A DNA stretch of 64,000 nucleotides from Streptomyces sp. GKU 895 (GCA_002027195.1 MWJO01000008.1:1-64000); one strand, 5' to 3'. Numbered from the stretch's first letter, positions 1 to 8,353 are shown. Program-made: numbers and translations. The notes: generated from the letters alone by a model not told the origin.

Positions 1-61
1 ACTGGGGGATGGGGTGCGGAGGAGGGGGAGCCGGGGCGGCGGAGAGGCACTCCCGGGCTAA

Positions 62-79
62 TCATTTGATCCCGAACGA
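62..79. promoter_or_regulatory. Operator palindrome, copy 1
   Basis: The 18-mer TCATTTGATCCCGAACGA matches the consensus TCGTTTGRNNCCAAACGA at all but two positions. It overlaps the -10 of a leftward promoter, so it probably controls a divergent gene outside the window. The TetR protein encoded at 5910-6545 is the likely ligand-responsive binder; that link is inference. Confidence 0.6.
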
Positions 80-104
80 TATGGAGAGGGTTGCCGCCCC
101 GCAA
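76..104 (-). promoter_or_regulatory. Putative leftward sigma-70-like promoter
   Basis: On the minus strand TTGCGG (99-104) and TATCGT (76-81) are exactly 17 bases apart. The -10 merges into operator copy 1, the same layout as the promoters at 142 and 10636. The downstream gene is outside the window. Confidence 0.45.
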
Positions 105-141
105 GGGGCTGGTGGAAAAAAGTTATCCATCTGGACAGGTA

Positions 142-170
142 TTGACCAGGGTCCGGAGGCTTCCTATCTT
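142..170 (+). promoter_or_regulatory. Promoter of the ferredoxin/meta-cleavage operon
   Basis: TTGACC (142-147) and TATCTT (165-170) are separated by 17 bases. The predicted start (about 177) lies inside operator copy 2 (169-186), a classic arrangement for repression. Confidence 0.6.
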
Positions 171-186
171 GTTTGAAGCCAAACGA
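169..186. promoter_or_regulatory. Operator palindrome, copy 2
   Basis: TTGTTTGAAGCCAAACGA differs from the 18-bp consensus at one position; its GTTTG and CAAAC arms are perfect inverted repeats. It covers the end of the -10 and the transcription start of the operon promoter. Confidence 0.65.
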
Positions 187-311
187 GTGAGGGGTGCGGC
201 ATCCGCTGGATTTCGCCCCCTTTGGCCGACGGCCCGGCTCGGCCCGGGCCGGGCCCGTCTTTTCCCCCCTCTCTTCCTTGCTCCGACGCCTCACCCCTCA
301 GGAGGACCGCC

Positions 312-500
312 ATGAAGGTCGTCGTCGACATGAACAAGTGCCAGGACCACGGCCAGTGCGTCTTCGCCGCCCCCGACGTCTTCTCGATGGACGACGAAGG
401 ACACCTGGTGTACGTGTCCGACCCCGACGACGCGCTGCGCGACGAGGTCGAAGAGGCCGCCGACGTGTGTCCGCTGCAGGCCATCCGGATCGAGGGATGA
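312..500 (+). CDS. [3Fe-4S]-type ferredoxin (62 aa)
   Basis: A small soluble electron carrier of the kind that feeds actinobacterial P450s. The start at 312 is set by CAGGAGG six bases upstream. Cys10, Cys16 and Cys53-Pro form the cluster motif CxxHxxC...CP, with His13 where a fourth cysteine would sit in a 4Fe ferredoxin. Its stop overlaps the ATG of the reductase (ATGA), so the two are probably translated together. It closely resembles the second ferredoxin at 7993, which suggests paralogues serving the same reductase and P450. First gene of an operon running to about 5827. Confidence 0.93.
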   Translation: MKVVVDMNKCQDHGQCVFAAPDVFSMDDEGHLVYVSDPDDALRDEVEEAADVCPLQAIRIEG

Positions 501-1726
501 CGGCCATGACCGCGCCCACGAGCGGTCGGGTCGTCGTCGCCGGCGGCTCCATGGGCGGCCTGCGTGCCGCCGAACAGCTGCGCGCCGCGGGCTGGACCGG
601 GACGATCACCGTCATCGGCGACGAGCCCCACATGCCCTACAACCGGCCCCCGCTGTCCAAGGAGGTGCTGGCCGGCAAGGCCCCCTTCGAGTCGCTCGCC
701 TTCACGCCGAAGGCGGCCGCCGCCGACGTGGAGTGGCGGCTGGGCACGAAGGTCGTCGCGGCCGACCTCGACCGGCGCGTCGTCGCACTCGACGACGGCT
801 CGGCGATCCCGTACGACGGACTGGTCGTCGCCACCGGCATGCGGCCCCGGCGCCTGCGCTGCCCCGGACCGCTCACCGGCCGCCACACCGTCCGCACCCT
901 GGCCGACGCCCAGGGCCTGCGCGACGAGCTGACCCGCCCTGGTGCCCGCGTGGTCGTGGTCGGCGCCGGCTTCATCGGCTGCGAGGTCGCCGCCACCGCC
1001 GTGGGCCTCGGCGTCCGCGAGGTGACCGTCGTCGATCCGTTCCCCCTGCCCATGGTCGGCCCGCTCGGTGAACTGCTCGGCCGCGCGCTGCTGAAGCGGC
1101 ACGAGGAACGCGGGGTGCGCTTCGCGCTCGGCACCGGAGTCTCCGGCTTCGAGGGCGAGGACCGGGTCACCGGAGTCGTGCTGGGCGACGGCAGCGTGCT
1201 GCCCGCCGACGTGGTCGTGGAGTCCGTCGGCTCCGTGGCCAACACCGAGTGGCTGGAGGGCAACGGCCTCGACCTCAGTGACGGCGTCCTCACCTGTGAG
1301 CGGCTGCGGGTCGGAGGACGGCCGGAGGTCGTCGCGGTCGGCGACGTCGCCCGCTTCCCCAACGCCCGCTACGACGGCGTACCCCGCCGGGTCGAGCACT
1401 GGTCGATCCCCACCGACACGGCCAAGCACGCCGCGAAGGCCCTCGTCGCCCATCTCACTGGCACAGACGGGGAGTTGGCGCCCTTCGCCCCGCTGCCGAC
1501 GTTCTGGAGCGACCAGCACGACTTCCGGCTGCAGTCCTTCGGCGCGCCCGTACTCGGCAAGGACGACGTCCGGATCCTGGACGGCGACCCCGACGGTGAC
1601 GTCCTCGTCGGCTACCACACGGCAGGTCAACTCGTCGGCGTCGTCGCGCTCGGCGGCCAGGCCGCCGCGATGGGCGCCGCCCGCTATCGCGCCCAGTTGC
1701 TCAAGCAGCCCGCCCTCACCGCGTAA
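497..1726 (+). CDS. FAD-dependent ferredoxin reductase (409 aa)
   Basis: Rhodocoxin/putidaredoxin-reductase-type flavoprotein passing electrons from NAD(P)H to ferredoxin. An N-terminal Rossmann motif (VVVAGGSMGG, about residues 11-20) binds FAD, a second (VVVVGAGFIGCEVA, about 150-165) binds NAD(P)H, and AVGDVARF near residue 280 is the C-terminal FAD motif. The start at 497 overlaps the ferredoxin stop by four bases; a second ATG at 506 is possible. With the two ferredoxins and the P450 at 6754 it completes a class I P450 electron chain within one regulon. Confidence 0.92.
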   Translation: MTAMTAPTSGRVVVAGGSMGGLRAAEQLRAAGWTGTITVIGDEPHMPYNRPPLSKEVLAGKAPFESLAFTPKAAAADVEWRLGTKVVAADLDRRVVALDDGSAIPYDGLVVATGMRPRRLRCPGPLTGRHTVRTLADAQGLRDELTRPGARVVVVGAGFIGCEVAATAVGLGVREVTVVDPFPLPMVGPLGELLGRALLKRHEERGVRFALGTGVSGFEGEDRVTGVVLGDGSVLPADVVVESVGSVANTEWLEGNGLDLSDGVLTCERLRVGGRPEVVAVGDVARFPNARYDGVPRRVEHWSIPTDTAKHAAKALVAHLTGTDGELAPFAPLPTFWSDQHDFRLQSFGAPVLGKDDVRILDGDPDGDVLVGYHTAGQLVGVVALGGQAAAMGAARYRAQLLKQPALTA

Positions 1727-1737
1727 GGAACCCCTTC

Positions 1738-2544
1738 ATGTCCACTGTCCGTGGTTACTTCCACCCCAAGACGGCGAGCGGTGCCTCCTCGCTGATCCCG
1801 TCCCCGCCGTGGCGCTACTCCGGCGACCTGCTGACCGTCGAGTACCGCACGGATCCCGCGCGGGTGCGCGAACTGCTGCCCGAGCCGCTGGAGTTGGCGG
1901 ACGAGGACCCGGGCGCCGTGGCGCTGATCTGGGCCGACTGGCAGTCCTGCTCGGGTTCCGGCCAGGAGCTGCTGGACCCCGTACTGGCCCAGTACAAGGA
2001 GGCGTTCGCGGTCGTGCGCTGCAAGTTCCGGGGGCAGACCTACACCCGCTGCGTGTACATCTGGGTCGACAAGGACTTCGCCATCGCGCGCGGACTGCAC
2101 CAGGGCTATCCGAAGAAGCTCGGCTCGATCCACCAGACCCGCCCGCACCCGTACGGGCCCGCCCCGTGCATCGAGGCCGGCGCTCGTTTCGGCGCGACCC
2201 TGGCGGCCGCCGACCGGCGGCTGGCCCAGGCCGTGGTCACCCTGCGCGAACCGTCCGAGACCAACGGCTTCGTCAACGCCCACCCCATGGCCCACCACCG
2301 CTGGCTGCCCTCCATCGAGAAGGGCAAGGGCCTGGCGCTCGACGAGCTGATCGAGTCCGGCGCCGCCTCCTTCGAGGGCGGGCAGCCGTGGCGCGGCGAC
2401 GCCGAGCTGGAGCTGTTCGAAGCACCCACTGAGGAACTGGCACGCCTGGAGATCCGCGAGCCGATCGCCGCCTACTACCGGCAGGTCGGCGTCGTCTGGG
2501 ACGGCGGCCGACTGCTGGAGTCCGGCACGTCCGGCGCCGAGTAA
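1738..2544 (+). CDS. Acetoacetate decarboxylase family protein (268 aa)
   Basis: Acetoacetate-decarboxylase fold. The GYPKKLG segment carries Lys126/Lys127, matching the Schiff-base lysine pair of the family. Members include true decarboxylases and lyase/dehydratase-like enzymes acting on 2-keto acids. Placed between electron-transfer and ring-cleavage genes, it could handle a keto-acid product of meta-cleavage, perhaps replacing the hydratase or isomerase steps of the homoprotocatechuate pathway, which have no other candidate here. That assignment is inference; the fold is secure. Confidence 0.85.
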   Translation: MSTVRGYFHPKTASGASSLIPSPPWRYSGDLLTVEYRTDPARVRELLPEPLELADEDPGAVALIWADWQSCSGSGQELLDPVLAQYKEAFAVVRCKFRGQTYTRCVYIWVDKDFAIARGLHQGYPKKLGSIHQTRPHPYGPAPCIEAGARFGATLAAADRRLAQAVVTLREPSETNGFVNAHPMAHHRWLPSIEKGKGLALDELIESGAASFEGGQPWRGDAELELFEAPTEELARLEIREPIAAYYRQVGVVWDGGRLLESGTSGAE

Positions 2545-2578
2545 CCCCCTTACGCACCAAAGGACTTGGAGACCGGAC

Positions 2579-4042
2579 ATGACCGAGCACACCCTCACGG
2601 TGGCCGGGGTCGCCGTCGACACCCGGCACTGGATCGGCGGCGAGCGCGTCGCCTCCACCGAGACGTTCACCGATGTCTCGCCGATCGACGGCAGCGTCCT
2701 GGGGGAGATCTCCCGGGGGACCGCGATGGAGGCCGCGGCCGCGGTGGCCGCGGCGAAGGCCGCCTTCCCGGCCTGGGCCGCCACCCCCCGCGCCGAACGC
2801 GCCCGTGTCCTGCACGCGATCGCCGACGGCGTAGAGAAGCGGCTGGAAGAGCTCGCCATCGTCGAGACCACCGACAACGGCGCCCTGCTCCGCTCGCACC
2901 GCCGGGGCGTCATGCCCCGCGTCGCCCACAACTTCCGTTTCTTCGCGGACTGGCTGCTGAAGCTGGAGCACGAGGACTTCGAGACGCGCGGGCACACCAA
3001 CCACGTCAGCTGGGACCCGGCGGGCCCCTCCGTGCTGATCACCCCCTGGAACGCCCCCCTGATGCTGGCCACGTGGAAGGTCGCCCCGGCTCTCGCCGCC
3101 GGCAACACGGTCGTCCTCAAGCCCGCAGAGTGGACCCCGCTGACCGCGTCCCTGCTGGCCGACATCGCCGCCGAGGCCGGGCTGCCGGCCGGGGTGCTGA
3201 ACGTCGTGCAGGGGTACGGCTCGGAGATCGGTGACGCCCTGACCTCGCACCCCGACGTGCGCCGCATCAGCTTCACCGGTTCGGTGCCGACGGCGAAGCG
3301 GATCTCGGCCTCGGCTGCCGCCAACCTGACCCCGCTCAGCCTCGAACTCGGCGGCAAGTCACCCCTGTTGGTGTTCGCCGACGCCGACCTGGACCTCGCG
3401 GTCGACCTGGCGGTGGAGCAGTACGACAACGCCGGGCAGGTGTGCCTGGCCGCGACGCGCTTCCTCGTCCAGGAGTCGGTCGCCGAGGAGTTCACCCGCC
3501 GTTTCGTGGCGAAGGCCGGGCAGCTCACCCAGGGCGACCCGCGTGACGAGGCCACCGACATCGGCCCCAACATCCACCCGCGCCAGCTGGAGAAGATCGA
3601 CGGGTTCGTGCGGCGGGCGATCGCGGCCGGGGCCCGCGCGGTCATCGGCGGTCACCGAAAGGACGGTCAGTACTACGCGCCGACCCTCCTCACCGACGTC
3701 GCCCAGGACTCGGAGATCGTGCAGGAGGAGGTCTTCGGACCGGTCCTGACCCTGCAGACCTTCACCGACGAGGACGAGGCCGTCCGCCTCGCCAACGACA
3801 CCCGCTTCGGGCTGGCCGCCACCCTCGCCACCGGTGACCCGGAGCGCGCCGAACGCGTCACCGCACAGCTGGTCGCGGGCACCGTCTGGACCAACTGCTT
3901 CTTCGTCCGCGATCTCCAGGCGCCCTTCGGCGGCTCCCGCCACTCCGGCGTCGGCCGCGAAGGCGGCACCTGGAGCTTCGACTTCTACTGCGACGTGAAG
4001 AACACCGTGACCGCGCCGCACGGTTGGAGGAACCATGGGTGA
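2579..4042 (+). CDS. Aldehyde dehydrogenase, carboxymethyl-hydroxymuconate-semialdehyde dehydrogenase-like (487 aa)
   Basis: NAD(P)-dependent aldehyde dehydrogenase of normal length. Visible are the cofactor segment LITPWNAPLMLATWKVAPALAAGN, the general-base glutamate in LSLELGGKSP and the catalytic cysteine in NAGQVCLAATR. The next gene is a HpaD-like extradiol dioxygenase whose start lies 8 bases inside this gene, so the natural role is oxidising the semialdehyde from ring cleavage (HpaE-like). The exact substrate cannot be read from sequence. Confidence 0.9.
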   Translation: MTEHTLTVAGVAVDTRHWIGGERVASTETFTDVSPIDGSVLGEISRGTAMEAAAAVAAAKAAFPAWAATPRAERARVLHAIADGVEKRLEELAIVETTDNGALLRSHRRGVMPRVAHNFRFFADWLLKLEHEDFETRGHTNHVSWDPAGPSVLITPWNAPLMLATWKVAPALAAGNTVVLKPAEWTPLTASLLADIAAEAGLPAGVLNVVQGYGSEIGDALTSHPDVRRISFTGSVPTAKRISASAAANLTPLSLELGGKSPLLVFADADLDLAVDLAVEQYDNAGQVCLAATRFLVQESVAEEFTRRFVAKAGQLTQGDPRDEATDIGPNIHPRQLEKIDGFVRRAIAAGARAVIGGHRKDGQYYAPTLLTDVAQDSEIVQEEVFGPVLTLQTFTDEDEAVRLANDTRFGLAATLATGDPERAERVTAQLVAGTVWTNCFFVRDLQAPFGGSRHSGVGREGGTWSFDFYCDVKNTVTAPHGWRNHG

Positions 4043-4970
4043 GATCGTCGGGGCGGGCCTGCTCGCCCACGTCCCCACCATCGTGCTTCCCGAGGAGACC
4101 CGGCTGGAGCTCAACGAGGGCAAGGAGATCACCCTCGTCACCGGCCTGCACCAGCTCCGCAAGGACGTCTTCGAGCGCGACGACTACGACACCGTCGTCG
4201 TCCTGGACTCCCACTGGGCCACGACGGTCGAGTTCGTCGTCACCGCGCAAGCGCGCAGGGCCGGCCTCTTCACCTCCGAGGAGCTGCCGCGCGGGATGTG
4301 CCGTATGCCGTACGACTTCCCAGGCGACCCCGAACTCGCCGCGAACATCGAGAAGTTCGCCGACAAGCACGGCACCTGGATCACCGCGATCGAGGACGAC
4401 TACCTGCCGATCTACTACGCCACCATCAACCTCTGGAAGTTCCTCGGCGAGGGACTTCCCGACAAGCGGTGGGTGACCATCGGCGTCTGCCAGACCGGCG
4501 ACATGGAGGACCACCTGCGCCTCGGCCGCGCCCTGGCCGACGGCATCGCCGCCACCCCCGGCCGCCGGGTCCTGCTCATCGCCTCCGGTGCGCTCTCCCA
4601 CACCTTCTGGCCGCTGCGCGAACTGCGCGACCACGAGTCGAGCGACCCCGTCCACATCTTCACGCCGGAAGCGCGCGAGGCCGACCACGAGCGCATCGCC
4701 TGGTTCAAGGAGGGCCGCCACGACAAGGTCCTCGACACCATGCCGGAGTTCTGGAAGTACAAGCCCGAGGCGAAGTTCTTCCACTACCTGATGATGGCCG
4801 GCGCCCTCGGCGAACAGGCGTGCGTCGCCAGGGCCCGCCAGTACGGCGAGTACGAGAACTCCATCGGCACCGGTCAGGTCCACCTGTGGTTCGACCGCCC
4901 GGCCGACGGCTGGACCGGCACCGGCCCGTCCGCAGCCCCCGCCCCGCGCACCCCTCACAGTCGTATCTAG
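4035..4970 (+). CDS. Class III extradiol ring-cleavage dioxygenase, HpaD/HpcB-like (311 aa)
   Basis: LigB-superfamily non-haem Fe(II) dioxygenase that opens a catechol ring next to the hydroxyls. The metal-ligand region shows His12 (AHVPT) and His60 (LDSHW), and SGALSH matches the active-site segment of homoprotocatechuate 2,3-dioxygenases; GTGQVHLWF near the C-terminus fits that subfamily. It overlaps the semialdehyde dehydrogenase and precedes a FAH-fold enzyme, reproducing the HpaD-HpaE-HpaG set. A related catechol, not necessarily homoprotocatechuate, is the expected substrate. Confidence 0.88.
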   Translation: MGEIVGAGLLAHVPTIVLPEETRLELNEGKEITLVTGLHQLRKDVFERDDYDTVVVLDSHWATTVEFVVTAQARRAGLFTSEELPRGMCRMPYDFPGDPELAANIEKFADKHGTWITAIEDDYLPIYYATINLWKFLGEGLPDKRWVTIGVCQTGDMEDHLRLGRALADGIAATPGRRVLLIASGALSHTFWPLRELRDHESSDPVHIFTPEAREADHERIAWFKEGRHDKVLDTMPEFWKYKPEAKFFHYLMMAGALGEQACVARARQYGEYENSIGTGQVHLWFDRPADGWTGTGPSAAPAPRTPHSRI

Positions 4971-4981
4971 GAGCCCGGAAC

Positions 4982-5827
4982 ATGCCCGAATACCGCCGCA
5001 TCCTCCTCGACGGCGCCGCCGTCCAGGTCACCGTCGACGGCGACGAACTCGTCGCCGGTGACGGCCGCCGCGTCAAGACCGAGGACGCACAGCACCTGCC
5101 GCCGGTCGTGCCGTCGAAGGTGATCGCCGTCCACCTCAACCACCGCAGCCGCGTCGACGAGTTCCAGATCGACCTGCCCGACACTCCCACGTACTTCCAC
5201 AAGCCGACCTCCTCCCTCAACTCGCACCAGGGCGCCATCGTCCGTCCCGAGGGCTGCAAGTGGCTCAACTACGAGGGAGAGGTCGCCATCGTCATCGGGC
5301 GGACCGCGCGGAACATCTCCCCTGCCGAGGCGGGGGAGTACATCGCCGGCTACACGATCGCCAACGACTACGGCCTGCACGACTTCCGTGACACCGACGC
5401 CGGTTCCATGCTCCGCGTGAAGGGCTCGGACACCCTCTGCCCGCTCGGCCCCGGCCTGGTCACCGACTGGGACTTCCGCGGCAAGAGCCTGCGCACCTAC
5501 GTCAACGGCGAGGTCGTGCAGGACGGTTCGACCGACGAGATGAAGTGGGACATGCACTACCTCGTCGCCGACATCGCCCGCACCATCACCCTCTACCCGG
5601 GCGACGTGCTGCTGTCCGGCACCCCCGCCAACTCCCGCCCCGTCCAGCCGGGGGACGTGGTGGAGGTGGAGGTGGAGGGGCTCGGCCGGCTGACGAACCG
5701 CATCGTGACCGGCCCGACTCCCGTCCGTGCCGACGTCGGTGCACAGCCCACCGAGTCCGAGGAAGTGCTGTCCACGGCGCTCGGCGGCGACTGGGAGTTC
5801 CGCGGCATCCGGCCGCCCAGGCGCTGA
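4982..5827 (+). CDS. Fumarylacetoacetate hydrolase family protein, HpaG-like (281 aa)
   Basis: FAH-fold metal-dependent enzyme of the group that includes 5-oxopent-3-ene-1,2,5-tricarboxylate decarboxylase/isomerase and acylpyruvate hydrolases. LNYEGEVAIVIGR carries the metal-binding glutamates, followed by NDYGLHDFRD and GDVLLSGTPA. The start at 4982 is preceded by AGGAG at 4969-4973. It probably acts on the oxidised ring-cleavage product. Last enzyme gene of this operon before the TetR gene. Confidence 0.88.
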   Translation: MPEYRRILLDGAAVQVTVDGDELVAGDGRRVKTEDAQHLPPVVPSKVIAVHLNHRSRVDEFQIDLPDTPTYFHKPTSSLNSHQGAIVRPEGCKWLNYEGEVAIVIGRTARNISPAEAGEYIAGYTIANDYGLHDFRDTDAGSMLRVKGSDTLCPLGPGLVTDWDFRGKSLRTYVNGEVVQDGSTDEMKWDMHYLVADIARTITLYPGDVLLSGTPANSRPVQPGDVVEVEVEGLGRLTNRIVTGPTPVRADVGAQPTESEEVLSTALGGDWEFRGIRPPRR

Positions 5828-5909
5828 CAAACGCCCATGAGACGGCGCCGCACCGGGCCCGCCGACCGAGGCGTCCGGTGCGGCCGCCCGCCCAGGTAGG
5901 GTCGCCCCC

Positions 5910-6545
5910 ATGACCGAGTCCACCGACGCCCCCAAGAGCCGGCCCTCACGCAAGCGCCTGCAGTACGGCGAGGGCCGGGAGGCCCTGCTGAACGCCGCCG
6001 TGCGTGTGGTGGCGCGGGGCGGCCTGCGCCGGCTCACCTACCGGGCCGTCGCGGAGGAAGCCGGGGTCACGCACGGCCTCGTGGTGCACCACTTCGGTTC
6101 GCGCGATGCCCTGATCGAGGAGACCCTCGCCCACACCATCCGCACCTCGCTGAGCACCAGCGCGCTCGAACCGGGCACCGGCAAGGTCGCGGACTTCTCG
6201 GCGGGGCTGTCGGAGATGGTCACCGCGGATCCGGACCTCCAGGCGTTCCAGTACGAGCTGCTGCTGGAATCGCGCCGCCGCCCGGAGCTGCTGCCCCAGA
6301 TCCGCGCACTGTACGACGAGTACTTCGACGCCACCCGGCGCGAACTGACCCGCATGCTGCCCGCCGGCGCGGACAAGGCACTGACCCGGCTGGTCTTCGC
6401 CGCGCTCGACGGCCTCGTACTTCACCAGCTCGTCCTCGGTGAGCCCGACGTAACGGATGCCGCACTGGACGAGCTGCGCTCTTTGCTGCGGCTTCTCGAC
6501 GCCGACGGAGACGCTGCCGGCGACCGTACCGCCGAGGACGGCTGA
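5910..6545 (+). CDS. TetR-family transcriptional regulator (211 aa)
   Basis: An N-terminal helix-turn-helix (about residues 25-72, with TYRAVAEEAGVTHGLVVHHFGSRDAL) is followed by a helical ligand-binding domain. It is the only regulator in region A, lies inside the cluster, and the cluster promoters carry five palindromes suited to a TetR dimer. It therefore probably represses the regulon and is released by a pathway metabolite. A strong hairpin follows it. Confidence 0.9.
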   Translation: MTESTDAPKSRPSRKRLQYGEGREALLNAAVRVVARGGLRRLTYRAVAEEAGVTHGLVVHHFGSRDALIEETLAHTIRTSLSTSALEPGTGKVADFSAGLSEMVTADPDLQAFQYELLLESRRRPELLPQIRALYDEYFDATRRELTRMLPAGADKALTRLVFAALDGLVLHQLVLGEPDVTDAALDELRSLLRLLDADGDAAGDRTAEDG

Positions 6546-6572
6546 AAGACCCCTCTGACCTGCTTGTTCTCT

Positions 6573-6599
6573 GGCTCCGGACGTTCCGCGTCCGGAGCC
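6573..6599 (+). terminator. Rho-independent-type terminator after the TetR gene
   Basis: A perfect 11-bp stem (GGCTCCGGACG / CGTCCGGAGCC) with a 5-base loop, followed by TTTC. It separates the first operon from the P450 unit. Confidence 0.8.
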
Positions 6600-6622
6600 T
6601 TTCACTGTGCGGCGCCCTGATC

Positions 6623-6640
6623 TCGTTTGATTCCGTACGA
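6623..6640. promoter_or_regulatory. Operator palindrome, copy 3
   Basis: TCGTTTGATTCCGTACGA matches the 18-bp consensus at 16 positions. It lies 114 bases before the P450 start. I could not place a convincing promoter overlapping it; TTGACG (6671) and GATAAT (6691) downstream are only 14 bases apart. Confidence 0.55.
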
Positions 6641-6753
6641 GTAAAGAGTTGGTTACGGGTGCCGGAATCATTGACGCAGCTTTCCAGATGGATAATTCTC
6701 GCCTGCATGGCAGGGACCGCCCTGCGGCCGCCATGCATCCCTAGGAGACCACC

Positions 6754-7935
6754 ATGACCATCGAGGCTCCCGCAGCCGAGCTGCTCCCGTTCCGCGACCC
6801 GGCCTACCGCGCGAACCCCGCTCCGTACTACGCCCGGCTCCGTGCGGAGGCGCCCGTCTACCGGCATCCGGTCGGCCTGTACGTGGTGTCCCGCTACGAG
6901 GACGTCGCGAAGCTGATCCGCAACCCCACCCTCAGTGTCCGCAAGCTCGATTTCGGCGTGGCCGATCCGCTGCACGACACGGTGCTCGGCCAGGACGCCC
7001 CCGACCACACCCGGCTGCGCCGCATCACCAACCGCTGGTTCACACCCAAGGCGGTCGAGGACTGGTCCAAGGTGATGCAGGCGTCCGTGGACGCCGCACT
7101 CGACAAGGCGGTCGAGGCGGGCGGCACGCTCGACGCGGTGGACGACCTCGCCCTGCGCTCCACCTTCGAGACCATCTGTCACATCTTCGGCGTCGAGCCC
7201 ACGAAGATGCTGGAGATCCAGAAGGCCACCTACGACATCGGTGTCAGCCTCGGGCCCGGGTCCGACGAGGACGACTGGCGGGTCACCGGCGAAGCCTTCG
7301 AGTGGTACGAGCAGCACATCCGCGCCCTCGTCGCCCACAAGCGCGCCCACCCCGGCGGCGGACTGATCGACCACTTCCTCGCCGAGCGGGACGCGGGGAA
7401 CATGAGCGAGAACGAGGTCGTCTTCTCGATCCTGCTCTTCTTCGCCGTCGGCCACCTGGACATCAAGCACCTCATCGTGCAAGGCATCCGGCACCTGGCC
7501 GAACACCCCGAGTACCTCGGGATCTACCGCGACCAGCCGGACATCCGGCCCGGCTTCATCAATGAGGTGCTGCGCATCGAGACCCCCGAGCAGATGGTCT
7601 CGCGCCTCACCACCCAGGAAACGGTCATCGGCGACACGACCGTGCCCGCCGGCGAGGTCCTCGTCCTGCTCATCGGCTCCGCCAACCGCGACCCGGAGGC
7701 GTTCCCCGACCCGGACCGTTTCGACCACACCCGTCCGGCCGCCGCGAGCCAGCACCTGGCCTTCGGCTCCGGCCAGCACGGCTGCGCGGGACAGGTGCTC
7801 GCCCGCGCACAGGCCGACGTCGTCTTCACGACGCTGGTCAACCGCTTCAGCGCGATCGAACTCGCGGGCGAGCCCGTCTTCACCCACACCGAGTTCCTGC
7901 GCAGCATCGCCCATCTGCCGATCCGGCTGCGCTGA
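6754..7935 (+). CDS. Cytochrome P450 (393 aa)
   Basis: Soluble bacterial P450 with haem loop FGSGQHGCAGQVLAR (the Cys is the haem ligand) and K-helix EVLR followed by SR. The I-helix reads FAVGHLDIKHLI where most P450s have AGxE/DTT, so both the acid and the conserved threonine that help split O2 are missing. A TAGGAG Shine-Dalgarno precedes the ATG. Immediately downstream is a ferredoxin, and a reductase lies in the same regulon, so the redox chain is complete. The substrate is unknown. Confidence 0.93.
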   Translation: MTIEAPAAELLPFRDPAYRANPAPYYARLRAEAPVYRHPVGLYVVSRYEDVAKLIRNPTLSVRKLDFGVADPLHDTVLGQDAPDHTRLRRITNRWFTPKAVEDWSKVMQASVDAALDKAVEAGGTLDAVDDLALRSTFETICHIFGVEPTKMLEIQKATYDIGVSLGPGSDEDDWRVTGEAFEWYEQHIRALVAHKRAHPGGGLIDHFLAERDAGNMSENEVVFSILLFFAVGHLDIKHLIVQGIRHLAEHPEYLGIYRDQPDIRPGFINEVLRIETPEQMVSRLTTQETVIGDTTVPAGEVLVLLIGSANRDPEAFPDPDRFDHTRPAAASQHLAFGSGQHGCAGQVLARAQADVVFTTLVNRFSAIELAGEPVFTHTEFLRSIAHLPIRLR

Positions 7936-7992
7936 CCGCACCCCGGCCTTTCCCGCTCAGCACACAGCACGGCACCACACCCAGGAGTCACC

Positions 7993-8205
7993 ATGCGCGT
8001 CGAAGTCGACCTCAAGAAGTGCCAGGACCACGGCCAGTGCGTCTACGCCGCCCCCGAACTCTTCGCCCTGGACGAGCAGGGACGCCTGTCCCTGCGGAAC
8101 GAGGCCACCGAGCTGTACACCGCGGAGCTGGACGCGGCGAACGTCGACGAGGTCCAGGAAGCCGCGGACGTCTGCCCGCTGCAGGCCATCACCGTCCACG
8201 AGTGA
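7993..8205 (+). CDS. [3Fe-4S]-type ferredoxin (70 aa)
   Basis: Partner ferredoxin of the adjacent P450. Cys10, His13, Cys16 and a late Cys-Pro give the same CxxHxxC...CP motif as the ferredoxin at 312, and the two are very similar (KKCQDHGQCVYAAPELF versus NKCQDHGQCVFAAPDVF). AGGAG at 7982-7986 precedes the ATG. The P450-ferredoxin spacing of 57 bases supports co-transcription. Confidence 0.92.
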   Translation: MRVEVDLKKCQDHGQCVYAAPELFALDEQGRLSLRNEATELYTAELDAANVDEVQEAADVCPLQAITVHE

Positions 8206-8299
8206 GCCGGTTACGGCTGTGTAAGAAGCGGGGCGGCGGCGGAAAATCATCGCTCAACCCCTTGTCATGTGGATAGTTCCACCTCCACTATGAGGCAAC

Positions 8300-8317
8300 T
8301 CGTTTGGCTCCAAAACA
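8300..8317. promoter_or_regulatory. Operator palindrome, copy 4
   Basis: TCGTTTGGCTCCAAAACA has perfect TTTGG/CCAAA arms and differs from the consensus at two positions. It lies 36 bases before the permease start; a possible promoter (TTGTCA 8262-8267, CACTAT 8286-8291, 18-base spacer) ends just upstream. Confidence 0.6.
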
Positions 8318-8353
8318 AACCTCCGTCGCTCCGCTCCCTGGCAGGTGATCCCC

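Larger units (their letters stand above)
1..311. other. Intergenic control region left of the ferredoxin operon
   Basis: No convincing gene lies here. The stretch holds two copies of the 18-bp palindrome of this regulon (62-79 and 169-186), a sigma-70-like promoter reading right and a probable one reading left, then about 125 bases of C/G-rich leader. A strong Shine-Dalgarno (CAGGAGG, 299-305) sits 6 bases before the ferredoxin start. The leftward promoter implies a divergent gene beyond the window edge. Confidence 0.7.

Noticed and set aside
164..1630. Long open frames opposite real genes, here and throughout
   Set aside because: Low-complexity Arg/Gly/Ala/Pro translations antisense or frame-shifted to clear protein families; a normal effect of 72% GC DNA.
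4982..5827. FAH-fold enzyme as the 2,4-diketo-3-deoxy-L-fuconate hydrolase of the fucose pathway
   Set aside because: It lies in the ring-cleavage operon under a different operator, 12 kb from the fucose operon, and its neighbours match HpaD/HpaE.
6671..6696. TTGACG and GATAAT as the P450 promoter
   Set aside because: The spacer is only 14 bases, and it does not show the operator-overlap layout of the other promoters.
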